A stretch of DNA of 64,000 nucleotides from CAITWD01 sp963727285 (GTDB lineage Bacteria > Actinomycetota > Thermoleophilia > Miltoncostaeales > Miltoncostaeaceae): contig CAVSFF010000009.1 in assembly GCA_963727285.1 (NCBI GenBank), positions 1,054,001-1,118,000 of the forward strand, written 5' to 3'. The position numbers and the translations under genes are program-made. Below are positions 59,732 to 64,000 of the stretch, one piece after another. The notes beneath the pieces were generated by a model. It saw nothing but the letters and a program-made list of their open reading frames with translations, was not told the DNA's origin and searched no databases. Positions within the stretch are counted from its first letter, which is position 1. The number at the start of each line of letters is the position of its first letter.

Positions 59732-61021
59732 ATGACCGACAGCAAGGGAGCATCCACGGCCGATCGCACCGTCCCGCGGGATCCTTCGCGATTCGAGGCC
59801 CGCTTCGCCGCGCGCGCGACGGGGATCAAGTCGTCGGCGATGCGCGATCTGATGTCGCTCTCGGAGCGTCCGGACATCATCTCGCTGGCCGGTGGCTTCC
59901 CCGACACGGACTCGTTTCCCGCCGAGGTCTACGACGAGGTCTGGCGCGCCGTCAGCGCAGGGCACCGCGCGTCGTCGCTCCAGTACGGCCCGACCGAGGG
60001 ACTCCTCGAGCTGCGCGAGGCGATCAGCCACCTGATGGCCGAAGACGGGATGGTGGCGCAGCCCGACGGGCTGCTGGTGACCGCGGGCGGGCAACAGGCC
60101 ATCGCCCTGGCCGTGCGGACGTTCATCGATCCCGGCGACATCGTGATCGCCGAGGGTCCGACGTATCCGGGTGCGGTCCCCACGCTCACCACCTACCAGG
60201 CGCGTGTGATCCACATTCCCCTCGACACCCACGGGATGTCGATCGATCTGCTCGAAGAACAGCTCGATCGCCTGGCCGCGCAGGGGCAGAAGCCGAAGCT
60301 CATCTACACGATCCCGAACTTTCACAATCCCGGGGGCGTGACGATGTCGCGGCAACGCCGCGAGCGTCTGGTGGCGCTTGCGGCCGAGCGGGACGTGCTG
60401 ATCGTGGAAGACAATCCGTACGGCCCGGTCCGGTACGAGGGCGAGGCGCTGCCGAGCCTCTGGGAGCTCGACGGTGGCGCGGGCGGCGTCATCTACCTCT
60501 CGACATTCTCGAAGATCCTGGCGCCGGGCATGCGCATCGGCTGGGTCGCGGCGCCGGCCCCGGTCCTGCGCAAGATGAATCTCGGCAAGCAGGCGATCGA
60601 CCTCTGCTCGGGCACCCTCAGCCAGCGCTTCATCGTCGAATACCTACGCCGGTATGACTGGCGCGAGCACGTGGCTCGCCTCAACGGCATCTACCGTCAT
60701 CGCCGTGACGCGCTGTTGGCCGCGCTCGACCAGCACTTCCCCCGGGAGGCCACCTGGACGCGCCCCGAGGGCGGCCTGTTTGTGTGGGCGACCCTTCCGG
60801 AGTACATCCACACCGGCGAACTGCTGGCCCGTGCGATCGAGCGGCATCAGGTGGCGTTCGTTCCCGGCGAGGCGGCCTATCTCGACGGTCAGGGCGGCAA
60901 CAGTATGCGCCTGAACTTCTCCGGTGCCCGCGAGGAGGTCATCGCCGAGGGCGTGGCCCGCATCGGCGCCGCGATCGAATCGATGATCGACCTGCAGCGT
61001 GCCCTCGGAGGCGGCCGATGA
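59732..61021 (+). CDS. PLP-dependent aminotransferase, fold type I (2-aminoadipate/KAT-like)
   Basis: A 429-residue class I/II aminotransferase. SLAGGFPDTDSFPAEVYDEV and LQYGPTEGLLELREAI are typical of the LysN/MocR-derived group; the PLP Lys261 is in STFSKILAPGMRIGWVAAP, and IPNFHNPGGVTMS precedes it. It probably transaminates aliphatic or aromatic 2-oxo acids; substrate uncertain. TACCGT (59703-59708) could be its -10, with a 15-nt leader. It overlaps ddl by 4 bp, so it may feed amino acids to cell-wall synthesis, although it is not a D-amino acid transaminase. Confidence 0.88.
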   Translation: MTDSKGASTADRTVPRDPSRFEARFAARATGIKSSAMRDLMSLSERPDIISLAGGFPDTDSFPAEVYDEVWRAVSAGHRASSLQYGPTEGLLELREAISHLMAEDGMVAQPDGLLVTAGGQQAIALAVRTFIDPGDIVIAEGPTYPGAVPTLTTYQARVIHIPLDTHGMSIDLLEEQLDRLAAQGQKPKLIYTIPNFHNPGGVTMSRQRRERLVALAAERDVLIVEDNPYGPVRYEGEALPSLWELDGGAGGVIYLSTFSKILAPGMRIGWVAAPAPVLRKMNLGKQAIDLCSGTLSQRFIVEYLRRYDWREHVARLNGIYRHRRDALLAALDQHFPREATWTRPEGGLFVWATLPEYIHTGELLARAIERHQVAFVPGEAAYLDGQGGNSMRLNFSGAREEVIAEGVARIGAAIESMIDLQRALGGGR

Positions 61022-61968
61022 CGGATCCCAAGCGTGTCGCGGTGCTCAAGGGCGGCCGGTCGCTCGAGCGTGAGGTGAGCCTGCGCTCCGGTGCGAACGT
61101 CGAGGCGGCGCTCCGCCGGCTCGGCCACGAGGTGATCCCGGTCGATGCCGATCCCGCCCTCGTGCGGACCCTGCGGGCCGAGCGTCCCGACGTGGTGTTC
61201 GTCGCGATGCACGGCAAGGGCGGCGAGGACGGCACCGTTCAGGAACTGCTGGAAATCCTCGACATTCCCTACACGGGCTCCGGCGTCCAGGCCTGTGCGC
61301 GGGCGATGGACAAGGTCATCGCCAAGGCGATGTTCGCGAACGCCGGCATTCCGACACCTCCCGCGTTCGCGTTCGGCGAGAGCGCGTTTCGCGAGCTCGG
61401 TGCTGCCGATGCGCTGACCGAGATCGAGTCGCGCCTGGGCCTGCCGATCGTCGTCAAGCCCGCCAAACAGGGATCGGCGCTCGGCATTTCGATCGCGCGT
61501 GACCCGAACGACGTTCCGCGCGCCCTGATGACCGCGCTCAGCTTCGACGATCACGTGCTGATGGAGCGGTTCGTCGACGGCCGCGAGATCGCGGTGTCGG
61601 TGCTGGGGACCGAACGTCCCGAGGCGCTGCCGCCGGTCGAGGCCGTCCTGGCGGACGGCCACTTCTACGACTTCGAGGCCCGCTATACGCCCGGGCTCAC
61701 CGAGTTGGTGGCTCCGGCCGATCTTCGCCCGGCGCTGACCGACGAGGTCACACGGGTCGCGCTCGACTGCTACGCGCTGCTCGGCTGCCGCGGCTTCGGG
61801 CGCGTCGACATGATGATCGACGCCGACGAGCGGATCTGGGTGCTGGAGATCAATCCGATTCCGGGCATGACCGACACCAGCCTCTTGCCCAAGGCGGCCC
61901 AGGCGGCAGGGCTGTCGTTCGACGAGGTGATCGAGCGGGTGCTCGACGACGCCGCGCTCGGCGGCTAA
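61018..61968 (+). CDS. ddl: D-alanine-D-alanine ligase
   Basis: A 316-residue ATP-grasp ligase for peptidoglycan precursor synthesis. Motifs: VLKGGRSLEREVSLRSG with the conserved Glu, VFVAMHGKGGEDGTVQELLE, YTGSGVQACARAMDKVIAK, VVKPAKQGSALGIS and the metal-binding end DMMIDADERIWVLEINPIPGMT. All active-site regions are present. It overlaps the aminotransferase gene by 4 bp and the panE-like gene convergently by 4 bp. No other mur gene is in the window. Confidence 0.94.
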   Translation: MTDPKRVAVLKGGRSLEREVSLRSGANVEAALRRLGHEVIPVDADPALVRTLRAERPDVVFVAMHGKGGEDGTVQELLEILDIPYTGSGVQACARAMDKVIAKAMFANAGIPTPPAFAFGESAFRELGAADALTEIESRLGLPIVVKPAKQGSALGISIARDPNDVPRALMTALSFDDHVLMERFVDGREIAVSVLGTERPEALPPVEAVLADGHFYDFEARYTPGLTELVAPADLRPALTDEVTRVALDCYALLGCRGFGRVDMMIDADERIWVLEINPIPGMTDTSLLPKAAQAAGLSFDEVIERVLDDAALGG

Positions 61969-62921
61969 CTGCCGGACTCCCGGAACAGCGGCGAGGACCC
62001 CGTCCGTCCCGTCGCGCGGTCCGTCTGAAGGGCCAGCAGCGCATCAAGGGTGTCGTTGACCGGTGTGGGAATGCCGAGGCGACCTCCTTCGCGCATCACG
62101 AAGGAGGTCAAGATGTCCCGCTCCGGCTCCTTGCCCGCGGCGATGTCCTGGGCGGTCGACGGCAGGAAACTGCGCAGCGCCGGGCGGTATGCCGTGATGC
62201 CGCCGATGTCGTCCGCGGAGATGTCGATGCCCTCGGCACGGGCGATCGCGTTCGCCTCGGCGACCGCCGCCCGCGCGAGCGCCGCGGATTCGGGCGTCGC
62301 CAGCACCTCGCCGGCGGTCGCACCGGTGACCGCGCAGACGGTGTTGAAGCCGATGTTCCACAACAGCTTGGTCCACTGGGCCCGGACGATGTCCGCGGTG
62401 ACGCCGAGGTCCCAGGCCGCCCCGGCGACCCGGGCGACCGCCTCCGGGGCGTGGGGTGCGCGCCCGTCGGGGTCGCCGATCGTCACCCGACCTTCGCCGT
62501 GATGGTCGACCGTCCCCGGCGTAGTGATCGCCAGTCCGACGAAGACCAGACCGGCGACAAGGGTGGCCTCCGGGAGGACGGCCCGGATCCGGGCGACGTT
62601 CTCGACACCGTTCTGCAGTGAGACGATCACCGTCCGGGGGCCGATGACCGGTGCCAGCGCCGTCGCGGCGGTGCGCGTGTCATGGGATTTCGTCGTGACC
62701 AGGATCAGGTCCGCCGGCCCGTCGTCCGGCGTCGACGATGCCCTTACCGCCGCCCCCCATTGCGTGCCGTCCGCGTCGCGGACGACGATTGTCCCGGCGG
62801 CGACGAGCGCGTCCAGGTGCGGCCCCCGGGCGACCAGGGTGACGTCGTGGCCTGCGCGCGCCAGCAGCGCGCCGTAATAGGATCCGACGGCGCCCGCGCC
62901 CATCACGAGGACCGATGCCAC
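61965..62921 (-). CDS. panE: 2-Dehydropantoate 2-reductase (ketopantoate reductase)
   Basis: A 318-residue NADPH-dependent reductase. The nucleotide loop is VMGAGAVGSYYGALLARAG, followed by LILVTTKSHDTRTA, IVSLQNGVENVARI, and in the C-terminal domain WTKLLWNIGFNTVCAVTGAT with the catalytic Lys and FLPSTAQDIAAGKEPERDIL. It makes pantoate for coenzyme A; homologues with other substrates exist. GTG 62921 has AAGGA 8 nt upstream. Its 5' end overlaps the divergent enoyl-CoA hydratase by 7 bp, which is unusual. Confidence 0.88.
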   Translation of the reverse strand: MASVLVMGAGAVGSYYGALLARAGHDVTLVARGPHLDALVAAGTIVVRDADGTQWGAAVRASSTPDDGPADLILVTTKSHDTRTAATALAPVIGPRTVIVSLQNGVENVARIRAVLPEATLVAGLVFVGLAITTPGTVDHHGEGRVTIGDPDGRAPHAPEAVARVAGAAWDLGVTADIVRAQWTKLLWNIGFNTVCAVTGATAGEVLATPESAALARAAVAEANAIARAEGIDISADDIGGITAYRPALRSFLPSTAQDIAAGKEPERDILTSFVMREGGRLGIPTPVNDTLDALLALQTDRATGRTGSSPLFRESGS

Positions 62922-63727
62922 AGCAGAATCCTTCCGTTTCGGCGTTGCTGGTCGAGCAGGACGCGCACGCCAAGATCCTGCGGATCCACAATCCGGAACG
63001 CGCAAACGCCGTCGACGAGGGGATCCTGCACGCCATTGTGCGCGAGCTCGAGGATACGCCCCCCGGCCTGCGCGTGGTCGTCCTGACCGGCTCGGGAGAT
63101 CGGCACTTCTCGGCGGGGCTCGATCTCGGCGATGCGTCCGGCCCGGCGCTTGCCGAGCGTCTGCGTCGCGGCGAGGCGTTGCTCGGGACGGCCGCCACCG
63201 CGATCGCGGCCTGTCGCTGCCCGGTGATCGGTGTCATCAACGGCGCGGCCTTCGGCGGCGCGCTCGAGCTGGCGGTGGCCTGCGATTGGCGTATCGCGAC
63301 CGACCGTGCGCGGCTGGGTATGCCGGCGGCGCGCCTCGGGGTCGTGTACGCGCCCACCGGTCTGGCGCGGTTCGTGTCCCTGATGGGCCCCGCCCGTACG
63401 CGGCAGCTGTTTGTGGGCGGTCGGCCCGTCTCCGCCGAACGGGCGCAGGCGATCGGGCTCGTCGATGAGATCGTCCCGGCCGACGCGCTCGAGGCGACGG
63501 TGCGTCAGATCGCCCTCGACATCGCCGCGGCTGCCCCGACGGCGGTCGCCGGCACCCGCGCCGCGGTCACCCTGTTGTCGGAGGCGATTCCCGCCACCAC
63601 CGTCGAGGAGATCGAACGGCTCCGGGCGGAGGCGTATGCCTCGCCGGACTTCATCGAGGGGCTGGCGGCGTTCCGTGAACGCCGGCCGCCTGCGTGGGCC
63701 GCGTCGCCTCCGGACGCGCCGGCCTGA
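62915..63727 (+). CDS. Enoyl-CoA hydratase/isomerase family protein
   Basis: A 270-residue crotonase-fold protein. The oxyanion-hole regions are GSGDRHFSAGLDLGD and GVINGAAFGGALELAVACDW; the family Glu pair is only partly kept, with GMPAARLGVVYAPTGLARF where many hydratases have PEVxLGL. Activity could be hydratase or isomerase. ATG 62915 overlaps the start of the divergent panE-like gene by 7 bp, and no later good start codon precedes the domain. A strong hairpin follows the stop. Confidence 0.85.
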   Translation: MPQQNPSVSALLVEQDAHAKILRIHNPERANAVDEGILHAIVRELEDTPPGLRVVVLTGSGDRHFSAGLDLGDASGPALAERLRRGEALLGTAATAIAACRCPVIGVINGAAFGGALELAVACDWRIATDRARLGMPAARLGVVYAPTGLARFVSLMGPARTRQLFVGGRPVSAERAQAIGLVDEIVPADALEATVRQIALDIAAAAPTAVAGTRAAVTLLSEAIPATTVEEIERLRAEAYASPDFIEGLAAFRERRPPAWAASPPDAPA

Positions 63728-63734
63728 TGCCGTC

Positions 63735-63766
63735 CCCACCGGATGCGCGGACGCGCATCCGGTGGG
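63735..63766. terminator. Bidirectional terminator between the enoyl-CoA hydratase and pckA
   Basis: A perfect 14-bp stem, CCCACCGGATGCGC (63735-63748) and GCGCATCCGGTGGG (63753-63766), encloses a 4-nt loop between convergent genes. No T-run flanks it. Confidence 0.7.
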
Positions 63767-63778
63767 CGGCAGCGTGTG

Positions 63779-64000
63779 TTACTGCCCTGCGGTCTCGGCG
63801 TGCGAGATGATGTCGGCCGCCAGTTTCCGGGCGGTCGCGTCGTACTCGGCAGGGTCCGGCCACGTGCTCTTCGGGTCGAGCAGTGTGGCCTCGACACCCT
63901 CCACGGCCACGGGGATCTCGAACCCGAAGATGGGGTCGGTCCGTGTCGCCGCCCCGGCAAGCCCGCCGGAGACCGCTGCGCGCACGACGGCGCGGCTGAC
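63779..64000 (-). CDS. pckA: Phosphoenolpyruvate carboxykinase (ATP), C-terminal end
   Basis: The last 73 or so codons of a minus-strand gene that continues past the window edge. The peptide has SRAVVRAAVSGG, ATRTDPIFGFEIPVAV, TLLDPKSTWPDPAEYD and ATARKLAADI, the conserved C terminus of ATP-dependent PEP carboxykinases (PIFG, DPRxTW). The enzyme makes phosphoenolpyruvate from oxaloacetate in gluconeogenesis. GTP-type enzymes have a different C terminus. Catalytic regions lie outside the window. Confidence 0.85.
   Translation of the reverse strand, partial: VSRAVVRAAVSGGLAGAATRTDPIFGFEIPVAVEGVEATLLDPKSTWPDPAEYDATARKLAADIISHAETAGQ

Overview
The window is a 64 kb stretch of a GC-rich bacterial chromosome. 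I could run no searches. The gene content suggests an actinobacterium, possibly of the Thermoleophilia/Solirubrobacterales type; that placement is inference. Supporting features are futalosine-route menaquinone genes (mqnA, mqnC), a split b6-type cytochrome b with a subunit IV-cytochrome c fusion, glucosyl-3-phosphoglycerate synthase, a DhnA-type aldolase, many GTG starts with 4-bp GTGA/ATGA overlaps, and many genes that look leaderless.

Layout: 0-5.4 kb holds the start of pdhA, an acetyltransferase, a sulfurtransferase-SufE-Mog trio and a two-component system. 5.4-9.2 kb holds an SDR, a glycerate kinase and the glucosylglycerate pair (phosphatase, gpgS). 9.2-14 kb is a nucleotide-sugar cluster resembling WbpA/B/D plus a WecB/WbpI-type epimerase. 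14-17.4 kb holds a YmdB-like phosphoesterase, a degenerate LytM-like membrane protein, an AI-2E family permease and aat. 17.5-30.5 kb is the core of the window, a tetrapyrrole, quinone and respiration block: hemB, an AhbA-AhbB-like fusion, hemL, a small degenerate prenyl-synthase paralogue, ubiD, qcrABC, ubiX, menG, a polyprenyl diphosphate synthase, an MqnC-like protein without its radical-SAM core, mqnA and mqnC. 30.5-36.5 kb holds a rhodanese, lipA, dcd, tatA, a candidate aminofutalosine deaminase, a TPR protein and tRNA-Lys. 36.5-47 kb looks accessory: a DUF488 protein, a drug-efflux pump with a divergent HxlR regulator, a MarR regulator with an ABM-like protein, an O-methyltransferase, and several large membrane proteins. 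47-64 kb holds lon, an aquaporin, glutamate decarboxylase, a PDZ protease, class I aldolase, two GT-C-like membrane proteins with GtrA, an aminotransferase, ddl, a panE-like reductase, an enoyl-CoA hydratase and the end of pckA.

How the genes work together: the 17.5-35 kb genes serve one respiratory programme. They cover haem precursors, demethylmenaquinone ring and tail synthesis, ring decarboxylation (UbiD needs the prenyl-FMN made by UbiX), C-methylation (MenG) and the menaquinol-oxidising bc complex. Two proteins in this block look like catalytically dead relatives of pathway enzymes, and they are the best candidates for something undescribed.

Two window-wide signals deserve attention. 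First, at least fifteen genes carry a TAnnnT hexamer 6-9 nt before the start codon, which points to widespread leaderless transcription. Second, five apparent one-base insertions between 28.2 and 35.0 kb disrupt mqnA, the MqnC-like gene, tatA and the amidohydrolase. No comparable break was seen elsewhere, so either this stretch is badly assembled or these genes are decaying.
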